A stretch of DNA of 64,000 nt. It comes from Pseudotabrizicola sp. (GTDB taxonomy: Bacteria; Pseudomonadota; Alphaproteobacteria; Rhodobacterales; Rhodobacteraceae). The translations under genes were made by a program, and so were the position numbers. The DNA lies in NCBI RefSeq assembly GCF_030684215.1, contig NZ_JAUXOV010000077.1, positions 1 through 64,000 on the forward strand. Reading direction: 5' to 3'. The notes under the pieces are model-generated. The model was not told the DNA's origin. It worked only from the letters and a program-made list of their open reading frames with translations, and did no database searches. This document shows, one piece after another, positions 9,425-18,299 of the stretch (position 1 is the first letter of the stretch; every line of letters starts with the position of its first letter).

Positions 9425-10261
9425 TTATCCTTTCACTGCGCCAAAGGTCAGACCGGCCACGATATGCTTTTGCACCATGCTGAACACGATCAGCGCCGGG
9501 ATCAGGGTAAAGACAGAGATGGTCGCCATGATGCCCCATTCGGTGCCGGTGCTGGTCACATATTCCGACAGGCCGGTCGTCAGCGTGCGGGCGTTAAAGT
9601 TGGTGAGTGTGGCTGCCAGCAGGTATTCGTTCCACGCAAACACCCATGTCAGGATGAAGGTCACGGCCAGACCGGGGCGGCACAGTGGGAAGATCACTTC
9701 GGTAATCACCTGCCAGGGTGAGGCACCATCGACAAAGGCAGCCTCATCCAATTCCTTTGGTATGCCCTCAAGTGTGGGGCGCAGAGTCCAGATCGCGAAG
9801 GGCAGGTTAAAGGTGCAATAGACCAGAATCATCCCGATCCTTGTGTCCAGCAGACGCCATTCGCCAATGGTGTAAACCTGCGTCATCAACAAAAACAATG
9901 GCAGCAGGAACACGGCCGGAGGGGCCATGCGGTTGGTGATGGTCCAGAAAAAGATCGACTCTTTGCCTGCCATGTTGAAACGCGATAGCGCATAGCAGGC
10001 AAAGAACCCCAGAATGGTGCAAAGCACCGCGTTGCCTGTTGAGATGATGATCGAATTCAGCATGTAGCTGCGCAACAGCCGGTCGCCCCAGACCTTTGCA
10101 TAATTGCCCCAGAACGGATCGGTGACCCATAGATCAGGGGTTGAGAACAGTTGCACCGCAGGTTTGACCGAGATGACGAACAGCCAATAGATCGGGAACA
10201 GCGTCAGAAAGCTGACGAGGCTCCAGAAAACAAGGCCGATGATCGGGTTTTGCTTTCTCAT
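9425..10261 (-). CDS. Polyol ABC transporter inner-membrane permease (MalG type)
   Basis: The 278-residue permease has six predicted membrane helices and the EAA loop (ELDEAAFVDGASPWQVITEVIFPLCRPG) that docks on the ATPase. It is the carbohydrate-uptake-1 family partner of the permease just upstream, 4 nt away. The ATG at 10261 is preceded by AAAGGG; an upstream in-frame extension would overlap the neighbouring gene and is rejected. It ends just before the small membrane protein gene, within one continuous transcript. Confidence 0.92.
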   Translation of the reverse strand: MRKQNPIIGLVFWSLVSFLTLFPIYWLFVISVKPAVQLFSTPDLWVTDPFWGNYAKVWGDRLLRSYMLNSIIISTGNAVLCTILGFFACYALSRFNMAGKESIFFWTITNRMAPPAVFLLPLFLLMTQVYTIGEWRLLDTRIGMILVYCTFNLPFAIWTLRPTLEGIPKELDEAAFVDGASPWQVITEVIFPLCRPGLAVTFILTWVFAWNEYLLAATLTNFNARTLTTGLSEYVTSTGTEWGIMATISVFTLIPALIVFSMVQKHIVAGLTFGAVKG

Positions 10262-10265
10262 CGGC

Positions 10266-11144
10266 TTAGCCCTTTCTGCTGTTTCTTGGCGCAAGCATGG
10301 TCACATACAGCAGCCAACAGGCGACAATGGTAAGGTAAAGGACGATGACCGAAATCGTGGAGCCATAGCCGTAGTTTGTCTTTGGAAACACCTCTTTGAA
10401 GATATGCACCCCAACGAACCGCGTCGCAGAACCGGGGCCGCCGCCGGTCAGCATCCAGACCTCATCCACCGTACGAAGGGCGTCCATCAGGCGGATGAAA
10501 ACGGTGGCCACGACCGCCGGCGCAATCATCGGCAAGGTGATGTGCCAAAAGATCTGTCGCTTGTTCGCGCCGTCAATCTGGGCTTGCTCGAACGGGTCGG
10601 CGGGCAGTGACACAAGGGCCGCAATCAGCGTTAGCGTGACCAGCGGTGTCCAGTGCCAGATATCCATGATCACGATCGTGGTGAAGGCCGCTGCGGGTGA
10701 GGTGCCGATGTTCACAGAGATGCCAAACCAAAGGTTCAGGTAATGCGGGATAATGCCGATAGAGGGGGTCATCATCAGCTTCCAGACTGACCCCACAATG
10801 ATCGGAGCCATAATCAGCGGCAGGGTGTGAATGGTGCGGAAAAAGGACTTGCCTGGAAAATCGCGCATAAAAGCCTGGGCAAGAAAATAACCGATTATAA
10901 GCTCAGACACGACGGCAAAGAACACAAACATGACCGTAACACCGACCGAGTTCAGGAACGCCGCATCAAAGACAATTTTACGGAAATTGTCGGCGCCGTT
11001 GAACACCATCGTCGGATCGACGGCAAAGGGGTTCCATTGATGGAATGAAACCCACAGCACATAGACAAATGGCAAAACCCCGAAAAAGAACAGGATGACC
11101 ATTGTTGGTGCCAGCAAGATCCATCCAAGTCTATTGGATTGCAC
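10266..11144 (-). CDS. Polyol ABC transporter inner-membrane permease (MalF type)
   Basis: The 292-residue permease has six predicted helices, beginning LGWILLAPTMVILFF. The EAA loop is in the segment DPFEQAQIDGANKRQIFWHITLPMIAPA. With the following permease it forms the membrane channel for the substrate carried by the upstream binding protein. The intact helices and motifs indicate a functional subunit. The gap to the binding protein gene holds a strong stem-loop, the usual way such operons keep binding-protein levels above those of the permeases. Confidence 0.92.
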   Translation of the reverse strand: MQSNRLGWILLAPTMVILFFFGVLPFVYVLWVSFHQWNPFAVDPTMVFNGADNFRKIVFDAAFLNSVGVTVMFVFFAVVSELIIGYFLAQAFMRDFPGKSFFRTIHTLPLIMAPIIVGSVWKLMMTPSIGIIPHYLNLWFGISVNIGTSPAAAFTTIVIMDIWHWTPLVTLTLIAALVSLPADPFEQAQIDGANKRQIFWHITLPMIAPAVVATVFIRLMDALRTVDEVWMLTGGGPGSATRFVGVHIFKEVFPKTNYGYGSTISVIVLYLTIVACWLLYVTMLAPRNSRKG

Positions 11145-11219
11145 GGCGTTGCCCCCCTTAAAGGTAATCAGTTAGCGTAACGCATATACCAACCGATCCG
11201 CGATCAGGTGGCAAGTTCT

Positions 11220-11249
11220 GGGCCGCCGCCCTGCGTAAAGCGGCGGCCC
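11220..11249 (-). terminator. Stem-loop between the binding protein and permease genes
   Basis: GGGCCGCCGC (11220-11229) pairs perfectly with GCGGCGGCCC (11240-11249) around a 10-nt loop, 24 nt after the binding protein stop. There is no U tract. It is best read as a processing or stability hairpin or partial attenuator, giving excess binding-protein mRNA as in malE-malF. Confidence 0.6.
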
Positions 11250-11273
11250 ATCGACCCGGCAGGGAGCGTCCGC

Positions 11274-12710
11274 TTACTTGCGGTAGCCGAGTTCGGTCAG
11301 GGTCTGCTCGGTGATCACCGCTATCTGGTCAAGCCCGTCCGACGCGCTGAGTGCGCCGGTCAGGATCTCAAAGAACGTCGGTGCAGTCGCTTCACGCAGT
11401 TGGGCATGGAACGGATACGGAGGCGCACCGGCAAACAGATAGCCCTTGTCCTTCAGCATGTCATAGTAACCGCCCAATTCGGTGTTCATGGCGATAACTT
11501 TCGGATCGTCATAGGTGGCTGTGTTGGTCACGCGCGGCGCGGCAACGGCCCAGTCAGGCTGCACTTCGTTCTGGCCGATGTACTGAAGGAACAGTGCCGC
11601 GGCTTCCTGATTTTTGGATGTCGCAGGCAGACCGAAAGCGCCACCGTCATAATAGCCGATATACCCGTTACCGGCTTCTACTTCAGCCAGAACACCTTCG
11701 GCCAGCGGCGGAAGCGCCACGCCGACCTTGCCGACAACCAGCGACTTGTCTTTGTCAGCCGCGATCCAGCCCGCGTTTTCGCCATAGATCAGACCCTGTG
11801 CCGCGCGACCCGCGCCAAAGGTTGTGCCAGTCTCGGTCCAGGTTGACTGATCGGTTTCTGGCGGCGCGTATTGGCGCAGATCAAGCCACCACTGAAGCGC
11901 CTCCTTGGCGGTATCTGAATTCATCTGGCCGCCACTTTCCACCGATGCGGCGTAGTTGTTGCTGGCGTCGATGCCCCAGTTGTAGATCCCAAAGGTTGGA
12001 GCAACGGATTCGTAGTATTCATACCAAGATGCCGGGTGACCGGTATGGCCCTGAACGGTGGTGCCCCACAGCGCCAAGCCATTTGCCTGCCCATATTCGT
12101 AGAAGAACTTGGCGATTTCAGTATAGTCGGCGTGGGTGGTTGCAGGTGCCAGGTCTTTGCCGGTCTGTTCTTTGAAGGCGGCCTGAATGGCCGGATCGCC
12201 GAACAGGTCGGTGCGGTAAAGGTAAATCTTGATAAAGGCTTCCATCGGCACGCCATAAAGGTTGCCTTTTTCATCCTTGAAGTAGTCGGCGAAGGTGGTG
12301 AAATTCGCCTCATCATAGGTGGCGGCTTTCAGCTGGGGATTGGCCGCCAACAGTCCGCTCAGGTCGGTCAGGAAATTGCGTGACAGGTAGGAATAGATGA
12401 TGTCCTGCTCGATATAGACCATGTCATAGATGCCGGTTCCGGCTTCCATGTCCTTGATCGCTTTGTCGAACATCTGGTCCCACGACGTGGTTTCCACGTC
12501 GACGCGGATACCGGTCAGTTCCTCAAATTGCGGGGCCAGCACTTCGCGGATGAAAAGTGACGGCGGCGACGATTCCGTCACGCCGCGCAGCGTTACGCCT
12601 TGATATGGTTCGGCCGCTTTTTTCCACCAGTCCGCATCCTGCGCGAAGCCCGCAGACGCGGCAAGGGTCAGCGCCAGCACCGAAGTGCCGAGCTTGAGAG
12701 CAAAGTTCAT
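11274..12710 (-). CDS. Periplasmic polyol-binding protein of the ABC transporter
   Basis: This first gene of the operon encodes a 478-residue extracellular solute-binding protein of the carbohydrate (family 1) type, with a Sec signal peptide ([23 protein letters not shown]). Mature features fit large sugar binders: [19 protein letters not shown] near residue 75 and [16 protein letters not shown] in the second lobe. It should capture a polyol such as mannitol, sorbitol, arabinitol or xylitol; the ligand cannot be read from sequence. The ATG follows GGAGGAGACCCAA, an excellent ribosome site. An in-frame extension upstream runs into the control region and is discarded. Confidence 0.92.
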   Translation of the reverse strand: MNFALKLGTSVLALTLAASAGFAQDADWWKKAAEPYQGVTLRGVTESSPPSLFIREVLAPQFEELTGIRVDVETTSWDQMFDKAIKDMEAGTGIYDMVYIEQDIIYSYLSRNFLTDLSGLLAANPQLKAATYDEANFTTFADYFKDEKGNLYGVPMEAFIKIYLYRTDLFGDPAIQAAFKEQTGKDLAPATTHADYTEIAKFFYEYGQANGLALWGTTVQGHTGHPASWYEYYESVAPTFGIYNWGIDASNNYAASVESGGQMNSDTAKEALQWWLDLRQYAPPETDQSTWTETGTTFGAGRAAQGLIYGENAGWIAADKDKSLVVGKVGVALPPLAEGVLAEVEAGNGYIGYYDGGAFGLPATSKNQEAAALFLQYIGQNEVQPDWAVAAPRVTNTATYDDPKVIAMNTELGGYYDMLKDKGYLFAGAPPYPFHAQLREATAPTFFEILTGALSASDGLDQIAVITEQTLTELGYRK

Positions 12711-12933
12711 TTGGGTCTCCTCCCATTTATTTTTGCAGGAGCGGACGGCGAGCCAAACGTTCTCCCACGGTCGAATCGCGTCATCCCCTGCACTCAAAAT
12801 GCATATGTATGACACTCCATGCAAGTGCATTTTTTCACCTGTATGGCTTGCAATACACTTGTGAGGCATGCCACGGTTGATATAACGATCTGGCTGTAAC
12901 GGGGCGCAGTCAGCCGCCTTGGGAGGAATAGAA
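12711..12933 (+). promoter_or_regulatory. Divergent control region with inverted repeats, probable SorC-family operator
   Basis: This gap separates the leftward ABC operon from the rightward regulator. Two sets of inverted half-sites lie between 12815 and 12865: TGCAAG (12820-12825) with CTTGCA (12847-12852), and CAAGTG (12822-12827) with CACTTG (12856-12861). Paired half-sites of this kind suit a tetrameric SorC-type regulator controlling both directions. Exact promoters are not clear by eye. Confidence 0.45.
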
Positions 12934-13893
12934 ATGCCACGCGAACCTGTGGCGGACGGCGAGGAGTTCATCGCTGAAGTCTGCTGGCACTACTACGTGA
13001 ACGAAATGACCCAAGCAGAGATTGCCCGGATCATGGACGTGACCCGGCTGCGGGTGAATCAGGCAATCCAGCGCGCCAAGGCGCTGGGAATCATCAAGAT
13101 TCAGATCGAATCCCCATTTCTGCCCCGGTTTGAGCTGCAAAAGCGCTTGGTGGATGAGTTGCAAATCAAACGTGCTGTGATCTGCCCCGCAAATCACAAT
13201 GACTACGAGTTTCATCGAAGCGTAGGCGCGGCCCTTGCCGAACATCTGACTGAACGGCTGCGCACCTCCGAATGGAAATCCTTTGGTGTGTCCTGGGGCC
13301 TGACGCTGGACTCTGCCATCCGAAAACTGCAACGCCAAACCCATCCTGATCTGGAAGTCGTGTCGATTCTGGGCGGGACCGCGCAGGGGTCAACTTTCAA
13401 TTCCTTTGGCATTGCTTCAGGTTTTGCTGATGTTCTGGGCGCGCATTACTCCATTCTGACAGCCCCGATCTATCTATCCGCAGGAATAGATCGCGACGTG
13501 TTCCTGTCGCAGTATTCCTTGCAAGAGCATTTCAAGAAGTTCGAAACGCTGGATGCGGTTTTGCTGACCTGTTCCAACGTGTCCGAAAAGTCCTTTCTGG
13601 TGTCGCATGGGCTGCCGCAAGGGCTGACGGTAGAGACGCTAAAGGCCTCAGGGGCGATTGGCGATGTGCTTGGCCAGTTCCTGGACAAAGACGGCAACTC
13701 TGTCTCGAGGGCGATTGACGACCGGGCTATCGGCATGCCGCTGGCCATGGTGCTGGATGTGCCTGAAAAGATCCTCTCTGCCGCCGGCCCTCACAAGGTG
13801 GAAATCATTCGCGCGGCCTGTCAGCGCGGGCTGGTGGATACATTGATCACAGATGATGTGACCGCCGAACTGCTTCTGACCCCGATCGGTTAA
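12934..13893 (+). CDS. SorC/DeoR-type sugar-binding transcriptional regulator
   Basis: The 319-residue regulator has an N-terminal helix-turn-helix ([19 protein letters not shown], near residues 29-47) and a C-terminal sugar-phosphate-binding domain related to SorC and CggR. Family blocks include [10 protein letters not shown] near residue 117, VVSILGG and an ending VDTLITDD near residue 305. These proteins sense a phosphorylated sugar intermediate. It is divergent from the ABC operon and followed by two polyol dehydrogenase genes, so it most likely controls both. The ATG follows GGGAGGAATAGAA at good spacing; a TTG five codons upstream is unlikely. Confidence 0.88.
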   Translation: MPREPVADGEEFIAEVCWHYYVNEMTQAEIARIMDVTRLRVNQAIQRAKALGIIKIQIESPFLPRFELQKRLVDELQIKRAVICPANHNDYEFHRSVGAALAEHLTERLRTSEWKSFGVSWGLTLDSAIRKLQRQTHPDLEVVSILGGTAQGSTFNSFGIASGFADVLGAHYSILTAPIYLSAGIDRDVFLSQYSLQEHFKKFETLDAVLLTCSNVSEKSFLVSHGLPQGLTVETLKASGAIGDVLGQFLDKDGNSVSRAIDDRAIGMPLAMVLDVPEKILSAAGPHKVEIIRAACQRGLVDTLITDDVTAELLLTPIG

Positions 13894-13966
13894 GGCCAAC
13901 ATTTGCACCTTCCGCAAAGTCTTCGCCGCAATCGGGCACCCTTTGCAACCCACGAAAGACCCGCCA

Positions 13967-14698
13967 ATGAATCAGCAATTCGCAGGAAAAACCGTCATCA
14001 TCACTGGCGCGGGTAAAGGCATCGGTCGGGCCTGCGCGCAGATCATGGCCGCACGCGGCGCGAGTGTGATCGCAATGGCGCGCACGCAGGCAGATCTTGA
14101 TGCCCTTGCGGCCGAGTTCGGGGCCAAGGGGATTGCGGTGGACCTTGCAGACAGCCCCGCAGCCCGCGGCGCGATGAAGGCAGCAGGACCAGCCGACTTT
14201 CTGATCAATTGCGCCGGAACCAACGTTCTGGAATCTGTGCTGGACATGACAGAAGATGGGTATGAGGCCGTCATGGGGATCAACCTGCGCGCCGCCCTGA
14301 TCTGCGCGCAGGAATTTGCACGCGCACGCATTGCGGCTGGCGGGGGCGGCGCGATCATCAACGTTACCTCGATTGCCGGGCATCGCGGCTTTCAGGATCA
14401 TATGGTCTATGCCGCCTCCAAAGCAGGGCTGGAGGGCGCAACCCGTGTGATGGCCAAAGAGCTGGGGCCGCATGGCATCCGCGTCAATGCCGTCGCCCCC
14501 ACCGTCACCATGACCGAACTTGCCGCCGCTGCTTGGTCGGAACCCTTCCGAAAAGACCCGATGATGGCCCGCCACCCCCTTGGCCGCTTTGCCGAAGTTG
14601 AGGACGTGGCCCGCACCATTGCCATGCTGCTGTCAGACGATGCCCCGGTCATCACCGGGGCCGTGCTGCCGATTGACGGCGGTTTTCTCGCAGTTTGA
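13967..14698 (+). CDS. L-xylulose reductase-type SDR (DCXR-like)
   Basis: This short-chain dehydrogenase of 243 residues has the cofactor motif TGAGKGIG (residues 13-20) and a catalytic Ser135, Tyr148, Lys152. It aligns almost without gaps to the animal dicarbonyl/L-xylulose reductase as I recall it: ARTQADLDAL, the GPHGIRVNAVAPT block, PLGRFAEVEDV and the ending LPIDGGF. That family interconverts L-xylulose and xylitol with NADP(H), and the Arg in ARTQ fits NADP binding. Placed between the SorC regulator and ribitol dehydrogenase, it probably links L-xylulose to the xylitol and D-xylulose branch. The start is the ATG of MNQQFAG; a TTG eight codons upstream is possible. Confidence 0.75.
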   Translation: MNQQFAGKTVIITGAGKGIGRACAQIMAARGASVIAMARTQADLDALAAEFGAKGIAVDLADSPAARGAMKAAGPADFLINCAGTNVLESVLDMTEDGYEAVMGINLRAALICAQEFARARIAAGGGGAIINVTSIAGHRGFQDHMVYAASKAGLEGATRVMAKELGPHGIRVNAVAPTVTMTELAAAAWSEPFRKDPMMARHPLGRFAEVEDVARTIAMLLSDDAPVITGAVLPIDGGFLAV

Positions 14699-14728
14699 CC
14701 AAATACACATTCACCCGGAGGAAAGACG

Positions 14729-15457
14729 ATGACCCAATCCCTGACCGGCAAAGTGGCTGCCGTGACCGGTGCCGCTTCTGGCATTGGCCTTGCAACCACG
14801 CGCGCCCTGCTGAACGCGGGCGCCAAGGTTGTGATGGTTGATTACAATGCGACCGCGCTTGAAAAGCTGACGGCCGAACTTGGCCCTAACGCGATTGCGC
14901 AGCAGACCAACCTGCTGGACGTAAAAAGCTGCGCCGCCATGGTGCCCGAGATACTGGCAAAGGTGGGACAGATCGACATTCTGCACTGCAACGCAGGCAG
15001 CTATATCGGCGGCGATCTGATCGAGACGGACACCGATACAATTGACCGGATGCTGAACCTGAACGTCAATGTGGTGATGAAAAACGTCCGCGACGTGATC
15101 CCGCACATGCAAGAGCGCGGCACGGGCGATATCATTGTGACCGCTTCGGTCGCCGGACATATGCCCATACAGTGGGAGCCGGTCTATTCGGCGTCAAAAT
15201 GGGCGATGACCTGTTTTGTTCAGACAATGCGGAGGCAGTTGAACAAGCACGGAATCCGCGTCGGGCAGGTTTCGCCGGGGCCCGTGATCTCGGCGCTGCT
15301 GGCGGATTGGCCCGAAGAAAATCTGCGCAAGGCCAAGGAGGCCGGCGCGCTGATGGACCCCGAAGAAATTTCGGATGCGATCATGTATATGCTAAGTCGC
15401 CCGCGCACGGTGACGATCCGCGATATGGTGATTCTGCCGACCAATTTTGACATTTGA
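14729..15457 (+). CDS. Ribitol 2-dehydrogenase-type SDR
   Basis: The 242-residue SDR should oxidise ribitol to D-ribulose with NAD. The cofactor motif TGAASGIG is at residues 13-20, the acidic Asp38 in MVDYN favours NAD over NADP, and the catalytic residues are Ser140, Tyr153 and Lys157. Segments NAGSYIGGDL, WEPVYSASK, LLADWPEE and the C-terminal TVTIRDMVILPTN follow the Klebsiella/Enterobacter ribitol dehydrogenase as I remember it. A good ribosome site (CCCGGAGGAAAGACG) precedes the ATG, 30 nt after the L-xylulose reductase. No D-ribulokinase is visible nearby, so its product may be handled by XylB or by epimerisation. Confidence 0.78.
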   Translation: MTQSLTGKVAAVTGAASGIGLATTRALLNAGAKVVMVDYNATALEKLTAELGPNAIAQQTNLLDVKSCAAMVPEILAKVGQIDILHCNAGSYIGGDLIETDTDTIDRMLNLNVNVVMKNVRDVIPHMQERGTGDIIVTASVAGHMPIQWEPVYSASKWAMTCFVQTMRRQLNKHGIRVGQVSPGPVISALLADWPEENLRKAKEAGALMDPEEISDAIMYMLSRPRTVTIRDMVILPTNFDI

Positions 15458-15465
15458 ATCACTTT

Positions 15466-15490
15466 TGGCGGCCAGATCCACTGGCCGCCA
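15466..15490. terminator. Bidirectional terminator between convergent dehydrogenase genes
   Basis: TGGCGGCCAG (15466-15475) pairs perfectly with CTGGCCGCCA (15481-15490) over a 5-nt loop. It occupies the 40-nt gap between two convergent SDR genes and could stop transcripts from both sides. Confidence 0.7.
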
Positions 15491-15497
15491 CACTCGC

Positions 15498-16232
15498 CTA
15501 ACGGATGGTATATCCCCCATCCAGCACCATGTTTTCACCGGTCACGATGCCTGCCTGTGCCGACGCAAGGTAGAACGCCGCATGCGCGATTTCCGCGGGC
15601 TTTGCAAAGCGCCCGACCGGGATTTCGGCCTTGGCGCGCGCGCCCTTTTCACCCGCCCAACCGACAAGTGCCATCGGCGTTTCAACCACCGTGGGCGAAA
15701 TCGCATTCACGGTGATGCCATACCTTGCCCATTCCAAAGCCAGCACCTTCGTCAGACCGATCAGCCCAGCCTTGCTGGCCCCATAAGCCGCATGTTCCGC
15801 AATCGCGACCATCCCGGCTTGCGATGCGATGTTCACAATGCGCCCACGCCCCGAGGCTTTCAAAAACGGCAGCGCCGCCGCCGCCATCAACCACGGCGCA
15901 CGCAGGTTTATGGCTTGGGTGCGGTCCCAATCCTCGACCGATAGCTGCTCTGCCGGGGCAACGATGCCAAGACCTGCGTTGTTGATCAGCACATCAATGC
16001 CCATTTCTGTGCCGACCCTTGCCGAGACGCGGGCGATATCTTCGGGCTGCGACAGATCGCAGATCCATGCCCGGTGCCGTGCGCCAAGGCGGGCCGCAAG
16101 TGGCGCGGGGTCGGTGATGTCGATAAGCGCCAGACGTGCGCCAGCAGCCGCAAACAGTTCTGCCATGGCGGTGCCAATGCCGCCCGACGCCCCGGTGATC
16201 AGAACGCTGCGGTCCTTAAGGTCAGCCGTCAT
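15498..16232 (-). CDS. SDR family polyol/sugar dehydrogenase
   Basis: This short-chain dehydrogenase of 244 residues has the motif TGASGGIG (13-20), catalytic Ser137, Tyr150 and Lys154, and a C-terminal GGYTIR. Asp at the end of the second strand (LALIDIT) favours NAD. It is the last gene of the ROK-controlled operon, 12 nt after another SDR. Its exact substrate cannot be read; galactitol, threitol or related polyols and their ketoses are candidates from the operon context. The ATG has AAAGGGG upstream; a GTG one codon earlier is equally in frame. Confidence 0.75.
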   Translation of the reverse strand: MTADLKDRSVLITGASGGIGTAMAELFAAAGARLALIDITDPAPLAARLGARHRAWICDLSQPEDIARVSARVGTEMGIDVLINNAGLGIVAPAEQLSVEDWDRTQAINLRAPWLMAAAALPFLKASGRGRIVNIASQAGMVAIAEHAAYGASKAGLIGLTKVLALEWARYGITVNAISPTVVETPMALVGWAGEKGARAKAEIPVGRFAKPAEIAHAAFYLASAQAGIVTGENMVLDGGYTIR

Positions 16233-16244
16233 CACGATCCCCTT

Positions 16245-17003
16245 TCAATGCGTTGTATACCCACCATCAGCGGTCAAAACTGTGCCCGTCACATAGCTGG
16301 ACGCGGGCGCGCACAAGAACAGGGCGCAATTGGCCATCTCCTCGGGTTGCCCGAACCGGCCCATTGGGGTGTTTTCGGTCCACACCTTGTTCCACGCAGC
16401 GTTGGCAATGCCGCCCTTTGTCATGTCGCTGACCACATAGCCCGGTGCCAAAGCGTTCACGCGGATGCCGCGGCTGGCGTATTCAAAGGCCATCACACGG
16501 GTCATCTGATGAACTGCCGCCTTTGAGGCGTTATAGGCCACCTGAAGCTGCGGTTGGTTCGCCACTTCGGCCGAAATAGAGCCTATGTTCAGGATAACGC
16601 CCGACTGCTTTTTCAACATTGGCTTGATCGCCGCCCGAGCGATGCGAAAAGGCGCGACAAAGTTCGTGTCGTTGATCGCCGCAAGACGCGCATCGTCGAA
16701 GTCGTGAAAGTCACCGCTGTCGGCAATCCCCGCATTGTTAACCAGAATGTCCAGCCCGCCAAACCGGTCAAGCGTTGCGGCAACGATCCGCTCTGGCGTG
16801 GCGGGATCAGTGACATCACCCGCGACCCAAGCAGCACAATCGTTGGCGCAAAGTTCCTGCGCGTCGGCGGTCAGACTGCGACCTGTCACCATGACCTTGG
16901 CCCCGGCCTCGACAAAAAGCCGGGCGATGGCAAGACCTATGCCCCGGTTGCCGCCAGTGACCAGAGCCACCTTTCCATCCAGACGAAACTGTTCCAATGC
17001 CAT
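16245..17003 (-). CDS. Galactitol/mannitol 2-dehydrogenase-like SDR
   Basis: The 252-residue SDR has the cofactor motif TGGNRGIG (16-23), catalytic Ser142, Tyr157 and Lys161, and the C-terminal end ADGGYTTH. Segments such as AYNASKAAVHQMTR, GIRVNALAPGYV and ASSYVTGTVL resemble galactitol dehydrogenase of Rhodobacter sphaeroides, which makes tagatose from galactitol. The Arg in VTGRS points to NADP use, unlike most NAD-dependent relatives, so the physiological direction may differ. It follows gatZ by 21 nt within the ROK-controlled operon, consistent with a galactitol or tagatose pathway. Confidence 0.72.
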   Translation of the reverse strand: MALEQFRLDGKVALVTGGNRGIGLAIARLFVEAGAKVMVTGRSLTADAQELCANDCAAWVAGDVTDPATPERIVAATLDRFGGLDILVNNAGIADSGDFHDFDDARLAAINDTNFVAPFRIARAAIKPMLKKQSGVILNIGSISAEVANQPQLQVAYNASKAAVHQMTRVMAFEYASRGIRVNALAPGYVVSDMTKGGIANAAWNKVWTENTPMGRFGQPEEMANCALFLCAPASSYVTGTVLTADGGYTTH

Positions 17004-17024
17004 AGCTGCCTCCTTTTGCAGTGT

Positions 17025-18299
17025 TCAGTTTTTGAGATTGCAGGCTGCGTGATAGCTGCAAAGGCTTTGCGTCACCCGCCAGATCAGCAAAGCCTCAGGG
17101 TCAAGCGGCGCATCTGCAAACCCAGCAGCGGCTGGCCAATGTTGCCAGAACAGCGGCAAAGGAACCGATCGTCCCTGCAACGCAGCGATCAGCCGCTCAA
17201 CCGCACCTCTGGCTGCATCATTCACCCAGTAGTAACGAATGCGGTCAGACAGCGAGTAATGCCGCAACAACGCCTGCTCAGCGGAATCGCCGGCATAGTG
17301 GCGATCCCATTGACCGGGGTCTGCCAGCATGATCCGTTCCATCTCGGTCTTAAGCGGTCGGTCGCCATACCCCGGCACCAGATCAGAGGCGATCAGATCC
17401 AGCGCATAAAGCGCCTCACGCAGAACAAATGTCAGCTCTGGTCCGACTTTCAGAATGGCAAAGCCATCTTGGACCAGTTCCGAAAGCGGCGCAGTTCCCT
17501 GATAGTCGGTGGAATGCGCTTCGAATACCAAACCGTCTTCGCCATCCAGAACCCGGACCAGCGGTTGTGCTTTGTCGCGCAGATAGCGCACCACGTTATG
17601 ATTGCCGAACTCCACCCCAGGCTGCACAACAATGCCGATCACCCGGTCAAAGGCATCGCCCAGACCCGCCGCGTTGAAGCAATCCCGATGCACGGCGATG
17701 GTCTTTCGGGCCGCGTCGGGGTCGGTCGGCGGCACATCTCGCAACGCGTGATCGGCCCCACCAGGGGGGGGGACTTCAGTGCCGATGACATAGCGGGGCA
17801 GATCGCCGCCCTGATCGCGCGCAATCCGTTCGGCAACGGCGGCCAGACGCACCGCACGCGCGGCAGTTGCGGCATCATCCAGTGCCAAAGGCTCGCCCGC
17901 GCATCCCATCGACGCATCAAGGTGGATCTTGCGAAACCCGGCAGCGACATAGGCTGCCACCATCTTCTCGGCTTCAACCAGCGCCGTTTCGGCTGACTGA
18001 TCCCGCCACGGATTCGGGCCAAGATGATCACCACCCAAGATAACACGATCCATCGGGCAGGATTCGTCGCCCGCAATCCGCTCCACCAAGGCCACAAAAT
18101 CAGCCGGGCGCATCCCGGTATAACCGCCCAGATGGTTGACCTGATTACAGGTGGCCTCAATCAGAACCATCGACGACGTCGCCGCGCCGTGACGCAACGC
18201 TGCGCGCAACACGACCGGATGCGCGGAACAGACCGAGGTGATCCCCCGTGGCATGCCGCTCACCCGCCAGGCAACAAGCTGATCCAGATAGCCGCTCAT
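17025..18299 (-). CDS. gatZ: GatZ/KbaZ family protein (tagatose-6-phosphate epimerase or aldolase partner)
   Basis: The 424-residue protein belongs to the GatZ/KbaZ family. In enterobacteria it is called the non-catalytic subunit of tagatose-1,6-bisphosphate aldolase. In Agrobacterium a stand-alone relative was described as a D-tagatose-6-phosphate 4-epimerase making fructose 6-phosphate. Visible blocks are GITSVCSAHPVVLRA, LIEATCNQVNHLGGYTGM, LGGDHLGPNPWR, HLDASMGCAG, FEAHSTDYQ and a KVGPELTF segment. No GatY/KbaY aldolase lies in the window, which favours the epimerase role. Its start overlaps the kinase stop by four bases (ATGA). Confidence 0.85.
   Translation of the reverse strand: MSGYLDQLVAWRVSGMPRGITSVCSAHPVVLRAALRHGAATSSMVLIEATCNQVNHLGGYTGMRPADFVALVERIAGDESCPMDRVILGGDHLGPNPWRDQSAETALVEAEKMVAAYVAAGFRKIHLDASMGCAGEPLALDDAATAARAVRLAAVAERIARDQGGDLPRYVIGTEVPPPGGADHALRDVPPTDPDAARKTIAVHRDCFNAAGLGDAFDRVIGIVVQPGVEFGNHNVVRYLRDKAQPLVRVLDGEDGLVFEAHSTDYQGTAPLSELVQDGFAILKVGPELTFVLREALYALDLIASDLVPGYGDRPLKTEMERIMLADPGQWDRHYAGDSAEQALLRHYSLSDRIRYYWVNDAARGAVERLIAALQGRSVPLPLFWQHWPAAAGFADAPLDPEALLIWRVTQSLCSYHAACNLKN

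Noticed and set aside
17025-18299. Reading GatZ as half of a tagatose-bisphosphate aldolase
   Set aside because: No GatY/KbaY class II aldolase partner is present in the window; the stand-alone epimerase reading fits better.
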